Shown in pieces: positions 5,515 through 12,000 of a DNA stretch of 12,000 bases. The notes beneath the pieces are model-generated. The model ran no database searches. It was not told the origin of the DNA and saw only the letters and a program-made list of their open reading frames with translations. Origin of the DNA: an uncultured Ruminococcus sp. (lineage in GTDB: Bacteria; Bacillota; Clostridia; Oscillospirales; CAG-272); contig CAJKRH010000047.1 in assembly GCA_905202255.1 (NCBI GenBank), positions 1 to 12,000 on the forward strand, given 5' to 3'. The stretch's first letter is position 1. Each line of letters opens with the position of its first letter. The position numbers and the translations under genes are program-made.

Positions 5515-7140
5515 TCATCTGTTCATTTTTTCATAAGAAACATTCATCGCATTTTCAAGTGCGGCATTGGCTACTTTTGCGGCAGATGCGGCAGCCTTGG
5601 AGAGATTATTCTTGCCGGAAATTATCATCTCGCCGATTCTGCTTATAAAGCCCGTATTCTCTTCAAAATTGCCATAGTCGAAATTAAGCGAATTCAGCAC
5701 TATCTCAAGCATTTCGCCCGCGCCCTCATCGCAGAGGCTCTGCGTTTTCAGGGATTTGACATACTGCGGATAAAGAAGCTTTTCGGAATGATAGCCGAAT
5801 ACTTCAAGGAACTGCGAAATTTCTTTCAGGTCGACTACAGTATCGGGTACGCGGATTCCGTAGCCGCGGGCAGAAACATATGTACCGTAATTTTCCTGCG
5901 ATTCGTCATACTTCGGGAAAGGAATCACGGAGAGACGCTTTTCGCTGAAATCTATGCCGTAGTTTTCCAGCTCTTCATCGGAATGAAGTCTTATCAGCCA
6001 CTGAACATTGAAAAGCGACTGTCCGTCCGCAAGTGCCTGAACGGATTTCAGCTCGCCTGTCTGTCCGAGCGCAGGGCTCTTATAAACGGAAGAAGCAAGG
6101 TCGATAAGACTGCTTACGCGCGAAAGGTCGGTATTATTAGAATCAATGCATTCGTATTCGTCGTTTTCATTTTTGATAACCGTTTTGAGTCCGAAGCCAT
6201 AGAAAAGCCCGTACTGGCATCTCGTATTCGGATTTATGAGAAGTCCGCATATATCGCCGTCATCATAGCTTATCGTGGAGTTACCGTTTACATCGACCTT
6301 TGCGGCTTCCATGAGTTTGAGCATCTTGTCTACAGTCCATTTGCCGTCCTTTACCGTCTGATAGAGGTCGATGTCCGTTTTGCCCGAGGCTTTTGCTCTG
6401 TCATAAATATCCATGTCGGCAAACATGGTTATTATCGAATCATACATGATAAGATTGAATTTGCCCGAGAGAGAATGCACGATTTTCGTGCCGTTCTTTG
6501 TGAAGCTGAAAGTATCAAGAAAGTCCTGATTCCACCAGCTGTGCGAAAGGTCGATATCGAGCGCCGCGATATTATATGCAGGCATACCGTATTCAAACAT
6601 AAGTCTCATAGAGAGATCATAATTATGCTGTCCCGTCGCGCGGTCGTTGCTTATGAGCACACGCGTATCATCAGACTTTGTTTCCTTTATCTTGCAGTTG
6701 TAAAGGCTCTCGATAACGGAATTTCGCGTGATGATGGCTTCCGTTATCATGCTGTCGCTTCCTGTCGCCTCGGCATATATCTCATAGCAGTCCCAGCCGC
6801 CGCTCCAGCCCTTCTGCGTGACAAAATGGAATGTTCTGCCGCCGAAGTTGACATCTTTGAAATCGGGATGCTTTTCCCTGCCGGTCAGCACGGTTTCGGA
6901 GTCGGTTGTCTCCTCGCCTTTTGTCGTGTCAGTCGTTTCCGTCGTTTCCGATGAGGTCGTTTCTTGCTGCGAACCCGATGTCGTGCCGTCGGTGCCTTTT
7001 GTCGTCTCATCCACGCCTACGGCGGAAGCCGAGGTCGTATCGCTCGTTTCCGCTTTCTGCGGATTATCGCCGCAGGAGGCAAGTGCAAGCACAGAGAGTA
7101 TCATGACCAAAGCCAAAATCAAAGCAATAAATTTCTTCAT
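5515..7140 (-). CDS. Extracellular solute-binding lipoprotein (orphan)
   Basis: The 541-residue protein starts with a lipoprotein signal: MKK, a hydrophobic core and the lipobox L-A-S-C with lipidation at C23. Residues about 24-85 are a Thr/Ser/Glu-rich, low-complexity linker, and the rest resembles clostridial family-1-type solute-binding proteins of ABC importers (for example DFKDVNFGGRTFHFVTQ near the start of the domain and DGKWTVDKMLKLMEAA in the middle). It would sit on the outer face of the membrane and capture an unknown solute, possibly a sugar. No permease or ATPase gene is next to it, so it must share unlinked transport parts or act as a sensor. AAGGAG (7150-7155) lies nine bases before the ATG. 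It has its own promoter and ends at the bidirectional terminator. The family call is firm; the substrate is not known. Confidence 0.87.
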   Translation of the reverse strand: MKKFIALILALVMILSVLALASCGDNPQKAETSDTTSASAVGVDETTKGTDGTTSGSQQETTSSETTETTDTTKGEETTDSETVLTGREKHPDFKDVNFGGRTFHFVTQKGWSGGWDCYEIYAEATGSDSMITEAIITRNSVIESLYNCKIKETKSDDTRVLISNDRATGQHNYDLSMRLMFEYGMPAYNIAALDIDLSHSWWNQDFLDTFSFTKNGTKIVHSLSGKFNLIMYDSIITMFADMDIYDRAKASGKTDIDLYQTVKDGKWTVDKMLKLMEAAKVDVNGNSTISYDDGDICGLLINPNTRCQYGLFYGFGLKTVIKNENDEYECIDSNNTDLSRVSSLIDLASSVYKSPALGQTGELKSVQALADGQSLFNVQWLIRLHSDEELENYGIDFSEKRLSVIPFPKYDESQENYGTYVSARGYGIRVPDTVVDLKEISQFLEVFGYHSEKLLYPQYVKSLKTQSLCDEGAGEMLEIVLNSLNFDYGNFEENTGFISRIGEMIISGKNNLSKAAASAAKVANAALENAMNVSYEKMNR

Positions 7141-7171
7141 TGTATTTTTCTCCTTAATTTTTTATATCTCC

Positions 7172-7200
7172 ATTTTACATGGCAAAATTTTCACCGTCAA
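7172..7200 (-). promoter_or_regulatory. Promoter of the solute-binding lipoprotein gene
   Basis: On the minus strand TTGACG (7195-7200), a 17-base spacer and TAAAAT (7172-7177). The expected start near 7165 gives a leader of about 25 bases carrying the AAGGAG site. Confidence 0.78.
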
Positions 7201-7249
7201 GTATCCGCCCGACTTTCGGTAATAAAAGCAAAAAAACATGAGCGAAAAA

Positions 7250-7275
7250 CAAAACGGCATCGTGATGCCGTTTTG
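7250..7275 (-). terminator. Second, tandem terminator hairpin
   Basis: A perfect 12-bp inverted repeat (CAAAACGGCATC at 7250-7261 with 7264-7275). On the minus strand it runs into TTTTGTTTTTC, a usable U-tract. It lies between the terminator at 7332 and the lipoprotein promoter, and probably shields that promoter from read-through. The 56 bases between the two hairpins hold no gene. Confidence 0.7.
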
Positions 7276-7331
7276 CTCTTTGTATATGTTATATAAATTC
7301 CTGCCGCGCCGCTTGTGCGGATTGCCTACGC

Positions 7332-7360
7332 AAAAAAGGGGACTGCAATTTTGCAGTCCC
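7332..7360 (-). terminator. Terminator of the membrane-anchored XRE gene
   Basis: On the minus strand a 10-bp stem (GGGACTGCAA with TTGCAGTCCC, 7339-7360) is followed by C and six Ts (7332-7337). It lies 14 bases after the TAA of the upstream gene. Confidence 0.92.
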
Positions 7361-7374
7361 TTTCTGTGGTAACA

Positions 7375-7917
7375 TTATGTGTCCTTCCCCGCTCTGCCAT
7401 CGGAATCCATGCGATATACGTGCCTCTCCACATATATCATCATGCGGTTATACAGCACCAGATATAAGAGTACGGCAAGCATACTGCCGAGCGCACCCAA
7501 AAGCGGGTATCTGTCACTGCCATGCAGTTTCAGCGCCGTAATTATCATAATGCCTATCCATGCCGCAATGCACAAAGCGATAGTGGCAATATGCTCCCGC
7601 AACCATTTTTTCTTGAAGAATGCTGCCTTTTCTTTCAGCGTAAATGTGCTGTTGTTCAGCGCCGTGACAAGATTGCTGTCGGCGGCTTTTCTGAAGTCCT
7701 CCGCCATAATCCGCTCCCCGCTTATAAGCTCGTTGATGCTGACGCCGAACTCTTCCGACAGCAAAGAAAGCATTTCCACATCGGGCATATAATTGCCGTT
7801 TTCCCAACGGGAAACGGTTTTGTTTGTCACGCCGAGCTTCTCTCCGAGCTGCTCCTGCGTCATGCCTTTTTCTTTTCGCAGGGCAGCTATAAATTTTCCT
7901 ATTTTTATCTGATTCAT
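7375..7917 (-). CDS. Membrane-anchored XRE-family transcriptional regulator
   Basis: The 180-residue protein has a Cro/XRE helix-turn-helix at about residues 6-60 (MTQEQLGEKLGVTNKTVSRWENG, then MPDVEMLSLLSEEFGVSINELISGER), a pattern very common in Firmicutes. A charged linker with a KEKAAFFKKKW stretch leads to two predicted membrane helices (about 108-131 and 137-157) and a short cytoplasmic tail. The DNA-binding domain is therefore held at the membrane, where the helices may sense an envelope signal or a partner; its targets are unknown. Start choice: GGAGGT lies eight bases before the ATG at 7917, but only two bases before the ATG at 7923, and an ATG at 7947 lies upstream of the ribosome site. 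It is a single gene with its own promoter and terminator, downstream of the hydrolase gene on the same strand. Confidence 0.88.
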   Translation of the reverse strand: MNQIKIGKFIAALRKEKGMTQEQLGEKLGVTNKTVSRWENGNYMPDVEMLSLLSEEFGVSINELISGERIMAEDFRKAADSNLVTALNNSTFTLKEKAAFFKKKWLREHIATIALCIAAWIGIMIITALKLHGSDRYPLLGALGSMLAVLLYLVLYNRMMIYVERHVYRMDSDGRAGKDT

Positions 7918-7937
7918 TTTCATGCACCTCCGAAAAA

Positions 7938-7946
7938 AGTATAGCA
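7938..7946 (-). promoter_or_regulatory. Extended -10 promoter of the membrane-anchored XRE gene
   Basis: On the minus strand TGC precedes TATACT (7938-7943). No good -35 is present at 17 bases, so activity would rest on the extended -10. The start near 7931 gives a very short leader that just holds the GGAGGT site. The gap to the hydrolase stop (7944-8050) otherwise holds only a weak A/T hairpin with a TTCG loop near 8000-8020. Confidence 0.6.
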
Positions 7947-8050
7947 CGGTTCAGGCAAAAATTCTTCCCCGCAAACAGCGAATATGCCGCATACGGGCGA
8001 AAAAACGAATTTTTCATGTCGTAATATGTAGTTATATCGGCATTGCTTAC

Positions 8051-9232
8051 TCAATATCCGGCCTTTTTCAAATCAGACACCAGCTGAACATAAAATTCGC
8101 GCACATCGAAGCCCTCTATATTTTCGCGGTTCAGGTCTATCATATCGGCATGGGAAATCCCTCGCTTTCCCTCGGGAACGAGCAACTTATAGTCGCTTCC
8201 CCACTCAAAGGAATCCGTGCCCACAAGCCCGTCGTTTTCCCCGTCGAAATATTTTACAAATCTGTTTGTCAGATTCAGCGGAAATCGACCCGAGGTCGGC
8301 TTTCGCTGAAAAGAGCCGACAGAGCGGCAGTATACGCCCGCAGGGTCGGCAAGCTGCTTATTTCGCTCCCTGCATTTTTCATAAGTCAGGTCAAAAACCG
8401 CCGTGAGAAAATCCGGGGCGGTATCGCCCAGTTTCGCCGCCGCGCGATTATATGTATTTGCGAGAAAATTTTTGAATTTTTCCGGTGCTTTTCCGAATAA
8501 ATAGTCGGCAAATCTGCACCCGCGATGCGGAGTATTTATCGTCGTGAGAGAAGCGACACGCTCTGCAGCTTCCCCGTCGGAAAGCATATAGCGCACATCA
8601 AGCCCACCCTTGGAATGCGCGATTATATTGACCTTTTCGCATCCGCTCTCTTTCGTTATTTCAAGAATGCGCGCTTTCAGCTGTTTTGCGCTTTCCGCCA
8701 CGGAGGAAGCGCTGTTGTGGTTTCCGTAATATATCCGTGCGCCGTTTTTTTCAAGTTCTTTCGGGATTCTTCCCCAGTAATTGAGATACTTGAAATCTCT
8801 GAAAAATACGCCGTGCACAAGCAGAATCGGATATTTTGTCGCGCATACCCGCTCCCCGCACCGCATCATGTTCAGTTGATATTTCGCCTTTTCGAAGCTG
8901 TATTCCCTGTCGGCGGTGGCGATTATATCAAAAAGCGTGATTATATTGAGCACGGGAATCCACGCAAAAACGATACCGAGCACACGCTTTTTGATGCGGA
9001 GCTGATTGCAGCAGGCATATACGAGGATTATCCCGACCCAGAAAAGCAGCGAGCAGAAAAGTATGACAGCCGCAAGCCCGATGATAAATAGGGTCTTATT
9101 TTCGCGCCAAAGCGAAAATCCTATCGGCGGAGTAAGCAAATCAATGAGATAAGCCGCGCCGAAAATGCACACCGAAGCGATAAATATTTTCAGTATTGTA
9201 CTGCCTGCCTTGCAAAGCCTTAATCTCGTCAT
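8051..9232 (-). CDS. Membrane-anchored alpha/beta hydrolase, lipase-like
   Basis: The 393-residue protein has three N-terminal membrane segments (about residues 13-33, 47-74 and 84-104) and then a lipase-type alpha/beta hydrolase domain. Visible parts are the oxyanion motif PILLVHGVF (135-143), the nucleophile elbow A-H-S207-K-G, the TINTPHRG strand and turn (231-238), an acid in ENDGLV (D334), and a catalytic His in ISHADM (H361). This order and spacing fit the triacylglycerol lipase/esterase family. The elbow has Ala in place of the first Gly of GxSxG, as in some Gram-positive lipases. The substrate could be a lipid ester or an envelope component and cannot be told. AAGGAG (9241-9246) lies eight bases before the ATG. 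Between hydrolase and XRE genes there is no strong terminator, so some read-through into the XRE gene is possible. Confidence 0.88.
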   Translation of the reverse strand: MTRLRLCKAGSTILKIFIASVCIFGAAYLIDLLTPPIGFSLWRENKTLFIIGLAAVILFCSLLFWVGIILVYACCNQLRIKKRVLGIVFAWIPVLNIITLFDIIATADREYSFEKAKYQLNMMRCGERVCATKYPILLVHGVFFRDFKYLNYWGRIPKELEKNGARIYYGNHNSASSVAESAKQLKARILEITKESGCEKVNIIAHSKGGLDVRYMLSDGEAAERVASLTTINTPHRGCRFADYLFGKAPEKFKNFLANTYNRAAAKLGDTAPDFLTAVFDLTYEKCRERNKQLADPAGVYCRSVGSFQRKPTSGRFPLNLTNRFVKYFDGENDGLVGTDSFEWGSDYKLLVPEGKRGISHADMIDLNRENIEGFDVREFYVQLVSDLKKAGY

Positions 9233-9295
9233 GCGATTTGCTCCTTATCTGTAATATATCACGCGGTGCTTCCCTGCCGCCTGCGAAATCCGGAA

Positions 9296-9304
9296 ATTAT
9301 AACA
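9296..9304 (-). promoter_or_regulatory. Extended -10 promoter of the hydrolase gene
   Basis: On the minus strand TGT precedes TATAAT (9296-9301). No clear -35 lies 17 bases upstream, where the tRNA terminator stem sits. The start near 9289 would give a leader of about 57 bases. Confidence 0.6.
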
Positions 9305-9338
9305 AAAGCCGAAAGCCCTTGATATGCAAAGGCTTTCA
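9303..9338 (-). terminator. Terminator of tRNA-Arg
   Basis: On the minus strand a 12-bp stem with two G-U pairs (9327-9338 with 9310-9321, loop CATAT) is followed by GCTTTTG. It lies nine bases after the CCA end. Its U-rich tail overlaps the extended -10 of the hydrolase gene. Confidence 0.75.
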
Positions 9339-9347
9339 GCACGGTTC

Positions 9348-9424
9348 TGGCGTTCCCGAGGTGATTCGAACACCCGACCTACCGCTTAGGAGGCGGTCGC
9401 TCTATCCTGCTGAGCTACGGAAAC
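9348..9424 (-). tRNA. tRNA-Arg (CCT anticodon)
   Basis: On the minus strand the full 77-base cloverleaf can be drawn: acceptor GTTTCCG with CGGGAAC (one G-U pair), D stem GCTC/GAGC with GG in the loop, anticodon stem ACCGC/GCGGT with loop CTCCTAA (anticodon CCT, reading AGG), T stem GGGTG/CACCT with loop TTCGAAT, discriminator G and an encoded CCA. Its 5' end lies 49 bases after the stop of the AI-2E-family gene, so it may be cotranscribed or use a promoter inside that gene; none is obvious in the gap. Confidence 0.97.
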
Positions 9425-9432
9425 ATATATTT

Positions 9433-9460
9433 GCTCCCGGCGGGCAAGCCCGCCGAAAGC
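9433..9460 (-). terminator. Strong hairpin between the AI-2E gene and tRNA-Arg
   Basis: Minus-strand RNA can form a 13-bp stem (GCTTTCGGCGGGC with GCCCGCCGGGAGC, loop TT) using two G-U pairs; on the plus strand these are A-C mismatches. No T-run follows on the minus strand, whereas six Ts follow on the plus strand (9461-9466). It may be a weak terminator or a processing signal for an AI-2E/tRNA transcript, or a plus-strand terminator with nothing obvious upstream to end. Confidence 0.5.
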
Positions 9461-9473
9461 TTTTTTAAAATTA

Positions 9474-10859
9474 TCAGATACTTTTTTCGGAATCATCGGA
9501 AATCTCTGCGCTTGCCGCCGTTTCCGCTATGTTGTCATCAACATGCTCGGTTTCCTCCGCTTCGGCTTTGTTTTTGCGCTTCTTTGCAAAAATACCGACG
9601 ATTTTGGAGCCGAGTTTCGTTTCGGAAAACTTGCGCGAATGCCTTGCATCGGCTTCGGCGCGCTCACGGCAGAGCTGTTTTCCCGCCTCTGTGGTATAAT
9701 ATTCCGATGTGCTCTCGGGCATTCCTTTTGCTCTCAGCTTGTTTTCCACGCCGTTCTTGATGAAAGCATACATAACCGCGAAGATAGGCACACCGAATAC
9801 CATTCCGGTAAATCCGAGGAGACCCGACATCACCGTGATGGAGACGATTATCCATACAGGCTCAAGACCGATGGAGGAGCCTATCAGCTTGGGTCCGATA
9901 TAGTTGCCGTCAAGCTGCTGGATGAGGAATATGAGAACTATAAACCAGAGTGCCATCGTGGGGTTTGTGATAAATATAATGAAAACGCCCGGGATAGCAC
10001 CGATAAAAGGACCGAAGAAAGGAATGACATTTGTCACGCCGACAATAAGACTTATGAGAGGATAATAAGGCATGCCGAGCATTGCCATACTGAAGAAGCA
10101 TATGATGCCGATAATGATAGAGTCGAGAATCTTTGCCGAGATGAAGCCGCCGAAGCTCTTATCGGCAACGGCAACATTCTTCATGAAAGAATCGTATTTC
10201 TTTTCGCTCATGCATGCTTTGGCAATCTTCTTTGCCTGAGCGCCGAGGCGCTCCTTTGCGAGCAGGAAATAAACCGACATGATGATACCGATGAACGAAT
10301 TTTTGACAACCGTGATAACGCTCGATATCACCTTGGTAATACCGGGGAGCAGCTGCGTCAGAAGCTCGGAGAGACGACCGAGCAGGTCGCTCAAGTAAAC
10401 CGTCAGCTTCTCAACTATCTGCGAGATATATTCGTTTGTACCGGCGAGACTTGCGAGCCAGCCCTGAATAGTCTTTATATAGTTTGACATATTCGAGGAA
10501 AGGTCGGCATAGCCGGAAACTATCTGAGGTACAATAAGTGCCACAAAGCCTGTCAGCGCGAGAAGCACGAGCACATATGTGACAGTGACGGAAAGCGCAC
10601 GGGCAAGCCTGCGTTTTTTGCCGTTTTTTGTGATGAAGGCAAAAGCCTTGTTTTCAAAAAAACGCACTACGGGATTAAGCAGATATGCGAAAAGTATGCC
10701 GAGAAGCACGGGGCTGAGAACCGCAAGCAGTTTTTTGATATATCCGCCGAAATCGCTGTAATTCAGAAAGAAGAAAACACACAGTATCGAAAGCAATATC
10801 ACAAGAAACGCATAAACTGCGATAGTGGTATATTTTTTGTTCCAGTCTATTTTTTTCAA
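9474..10859 (-). CDS. AI-2E family transporter (TqsA/PerM-type membrane protein)
   Basis: The 461-residue integral membrane protein matches the AI-2E-transporter family: two N-terminal helices (about 11-34 and 44-66), a third (about 87-113), a soluble stretch (about 114-175), then four or five C-terminal helices. These carry the family marks VIPFFGPFIGAIPG and QQLDGNYIGPKLIGSSIGLEP, and MVFGVPIFAVMYAFI. The family name comes from E. coli TqsA, which exports autoinducer-2; many members do other or unknown transport, so the substrate here is open. A charged tail of about 90 residues, rich in Lys, Glu and Ala, follows the last helix and is likely cytoplasmic. The start is TTG: AAAGGAG (10867-10873) lies seven bases upstream and no ATG fits. 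The long reading frames on the opposite strand are shadows. Confidence 0.93.
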   Translation of the reverse strand: MKKIDWNKKYTTIAVYAFLVILLSILCVFFFLNYSDFGGYIKKLLAVLSPVLLGILFAYLLNPVVRFFENKAFAFITKNGKKRRLARALSVTVTYVLVLLALTGFVALIVPQIVSGYADLSSNMSNYIKTIQGWLASLAGTNEYISQIVEKLTVYLSDLLGRLSELLTQLLPGITKVISSVITVVKNSFIGIIMSVYFLLAKERLGAQAKKIAKACMSEKKYDSFMKNVAVADKSFGGFISAKILDSIIIGIICFFSMAMLGMPYYPLISLIVGVTNVIPFFGPFIGAIPGVFIIFITNPTMALWFIVLIFLIQQLDGNYIGPKLIGSSIGLEPVWIIVSITVMSGLLGFTGMVFGVPIFAVMYAFIKNGVENKLRAKGMPESTSEYYTTEAGKQLCRERAEADARHSRKFSETKLGSKIVGIFAKKRKNKAEAEETEHVDDNIAETAASAEISDDSEKSI

Positions 10860-10894
10860 ATGTCCGCTCCTTTCCTATAGCAAGTATTACTTAT

Positions 10895-10923
10895 ATTTTA
10901 TACTCAAAAACCTTTTAAGTCAA
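10895..10923 (-). promoter_or_regulatory. Promoter of the AI-2E-family gene
   Basis: On the minus strand TTGACT (10918-10923), a 17-base spacer and TAAAAT (10895-10900). An 11-bp palindrome AAGTATTACTT (10882-10892) falls over the expected start and could be a small operator. The rest of the 221-base divergent region (10924-11014) is A/T-rich with nothing I can name. Confidence 0.78.
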
Positions 10924-11014
10924 TATCTTTGACTCATTTTATTATTAAAAATTTGTTAAAACCATAAACTTTCGCTTTTTTCGCAAAAACAGGGGCTATT
11001 TTTGTAAAACATGC

Positions 11015-11043
11015 TTGAAAAATCCGCGCATTTATCGTATAAT
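11015..11043 (+). promoter_or_regulatory. Promoter of the ECF S-component gene
   Basis: TTGAAA (11015-11020), a 17-base spacer and a perfect TATAAT (11038-11043). The start near 11050 leaves about 30 bases of leader, too short for a riboswitch of the kinds usually found before such transporters. Confidence 0.85.
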
Positions 11044-11080
11044 TGACATAACCCAAATATAATCACGGAGATGATTTAAA

Positions 11081-11734
11081 ATGAAAACAGTAAGAAACAA
11101 AAAATTACTCAAGATAGTGCTCACCGCACTCATGGCAGCCCTCTGCTATGTGGCATTCAGATTTCTGAAGATAAACATACCCACTCCGGGCGGAAAACCG
11201 ACAGCACTCCATATAGGAAATGCTTTCTGCGTGCTTTGTGCTCTGCTTATCGGCGGCGTTTACGGCGGTGCCGCAGGCGCTATCGGAATGACTATCGCAG
11301 ACCTCACAGACCCCGCATATATAAGCAGTGCGCCGAAAACATTCGTACTCAAATTTATAATCGGTCTCGTGGCAGGCTTTATCGCGCACAATATAGCAGG
11401 CATCTCCGATAAGAAAAACAGCACAAAATATACCATCAAGTGGTCGCTTATCGCAAGCATAGCGGCGCTCGGGCTGAATGTTATACTCGACCCTGTGGTA
11501 GGCTATCTCTATAAGCGTTTTATCCTCGGCATAGATGCCGACGCGGCAAAGATAATCGCCACATGGGCGGCAGGCTCCACCGCGATAAACTCCGCCATAG
11601 GCACTGTTCTCGTCGTTATTGTCTATAACCTCATCCGTCCCGCGCTCATAAAATCGGATCTTTTCTTTGAGATACCGAAAAAACCGAAGAAAATAAAAGC
11701 GACGGAGAGCAAACAAGCAGAAAAAGCGGAATGA
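11081..11734 (+). CDS. ECF-type transporter S component
   Basis: The 217-residue membrane protein resembles substrate-binding S components of energy-coupling-factor vitamin importers. It has about six hydrophobic segments. The first carries the AxxxA motif (A16, A20) used to dock on the EcfT subunit. Next comes TPGGKPTALHIGNAFCVLCALLIGG, then GGAAGAIGMTIADLTDP and a FVLKFIIGLVAGFIA helix, a run typical of the riboflavin/HmpT-like S-component family. The vitamin carried cannot be told. No EcfA/EcfA'/EcfT genes are adjacent, which is normal for group II systems that share one energising module. The tail after the last helix is Lys/Glu-rich. GGAG at 11067-11070 precedes the ATG by ten bases. No clear terminator follows the TGA. 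The antisense reading frame over most of the gene is a shadow. Confidence 0.85.
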   Translation: MKTVRNKKLLKIVLTALMAALCYVAFRFLKINIPTPGGKPTALHIGNAFCVLCALLIGGVYGGAAGAIGMTIADLTDPAYISSAPKTFVLKFIIGLVAGFIAHNIAGISDKKNSTKYTIKWSLIASIAALGLNVILDPVVGYLYKRFILGIDADAAKIIATWAAGSTAINSAIGTVLVVIVYNLIRPALIKSDLFFEIPKKPKKIKATESKQAEKAE

Positions 11735-12000
11735 TGCGCGCATTTACTGCTGACGCAATAAGTACCTCGCGAGTCGGCGAGATGTCGCCCCATGCAAGCT
11801 AAAAACCAATTATAACCAATAGACAAAGCAAAAAAATATGATTTAGTCCTGTCTACGCACAGACTTTCCAGTACCCGCACCCAAATCTCAACCGCGAGGT
11901 TCGCCGTAGCCTGACATGGCACAGCGGCAAATCCGAGTCGGCGCTTTAGCGTTTCGAGCCTGTAGCTGTAGCTATGCGATAGTCGGACGGTTCACTCGCT
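11735..12000. other. Right-edge region without a supported gene
   Basis: I find no gene with a ribosome site in these 266 bases. Visible structure: CGAGTCGGCG occurs twice (11770-11779, 11934-11943); ACCTCGCG (11764-11771) is the inverted match of CGCGAGGT (11893-11900); TGTAGC is doubled (11961-11972). On the minus strand one frame stays open from a TGA at 11992-11994 into the end of the S-component gene, but it has only a GTG start, no ribosome site, and unusual Cys/Trp-rich content. It could be a degraded gene, an interspersed repeat or a structured RNA leading into something beyond the window. Confidence 0.4.

Noticed and set aside
5788..6954. Open frame of 388 codons on the plus strand
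   Set aside because: It lies fully antisense to the solute-binding lipoprotein gene, which has a lipobox, ribosome site, promoter and terminator. The plus-strand product has no recognisable domain.
9543..10487. Open frame of 314 codons on the plus strand
   Set aside because: Antisense to the AI-2E-family gene, whose family motifs are clear. The product is His/Arg/Glu-rich and domain-less, as expected of a shadow.
11105..11743. Open frame of 212 codons on the minus strand
   Set aside because: Antisense to the S-component gene; rich in Cys, Tyr and Arg with no fold signal and no ribosome site.
11623..11922. Minus-strand frame of 99 codons with a GTG start
   Set aside because: It overlaps the end of the S-component gene, has no ribosome site and no recognisable domain. 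Kept only as part of the unexplained right-edge region.

Overview
The window looks like chromosomal DNA of a low-to-mid GC Firmicute, most likely a gut-type clostridium of the Oscillospiraceae/Ruminococcaceae kind. This is inferred from AGGAGG-type ribosome binding sites, sigma-A promoters with TGn-TATAAT extended -10 boxes, T-tailed Rho-independent terminators, tRNA genes that encode their CCA end, a TTG start, and the mix of XRE regulators, an ECF-transporter S component, an AI-2E-family protein and ECF-like sigma factors with long C-terminal tails. I see no phage, IS element or CRISPR array.

Left part (1-5500, + strand). The 3' end of tRNA-Gly(GCC) and its terminator open the window. Then comes a regulatory cluster: a sigma-70/ECF-like factor with a C-terminal extension of about 360 residues (201-1775); an XRE regulator with a long, probably TPR-like helical tail (1984-3123); a second, paralogous long-tailed sigma factor (3271-4815); and a small cysteine-rich protein I do not recognise (4949-5464). 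Each sigma gene is followed by nearly the same 91-92 bp block, carrying a terminator and then a TTGAAA-N17-TATAAT promoter that fires into the next gene. The two copies differ by four substitutions and one indel. The XRE gene has two promoters, each overlapped by its own palindrome, which suggests tight repression and autoregulation. No anti-sigma gene is visible, so the sigma tails may themselves be the regulatory part. This cluster is the least explained part of the window.

Middle part (5470-10923, - strand). A bidirectional terminator separates the cluster from a run of minus-strand genes. In their direction of transcription these are: an AI-2E-family membrane protein (TTG start), a strong hairpin, tRNA-Arg(CCT), a membrane-anchored lipase-like alpha/beta hydrolase, a membrane-anchored XRE regulator, and an orphan solute-binding lipoprotein with a Thr/Ser-rich linker. 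Most have their own promoter and terminator, so they appear to be single-gene units, not one operon.

Right part (10860-12000). Divergent from the AI-2E gene, with back-to-back consensus promoters, is an ECF-transporter S component (11081-11734) without adjacent energising genes. The last 266 bases hold no gene I can support, only short repeats of unknown meaning.
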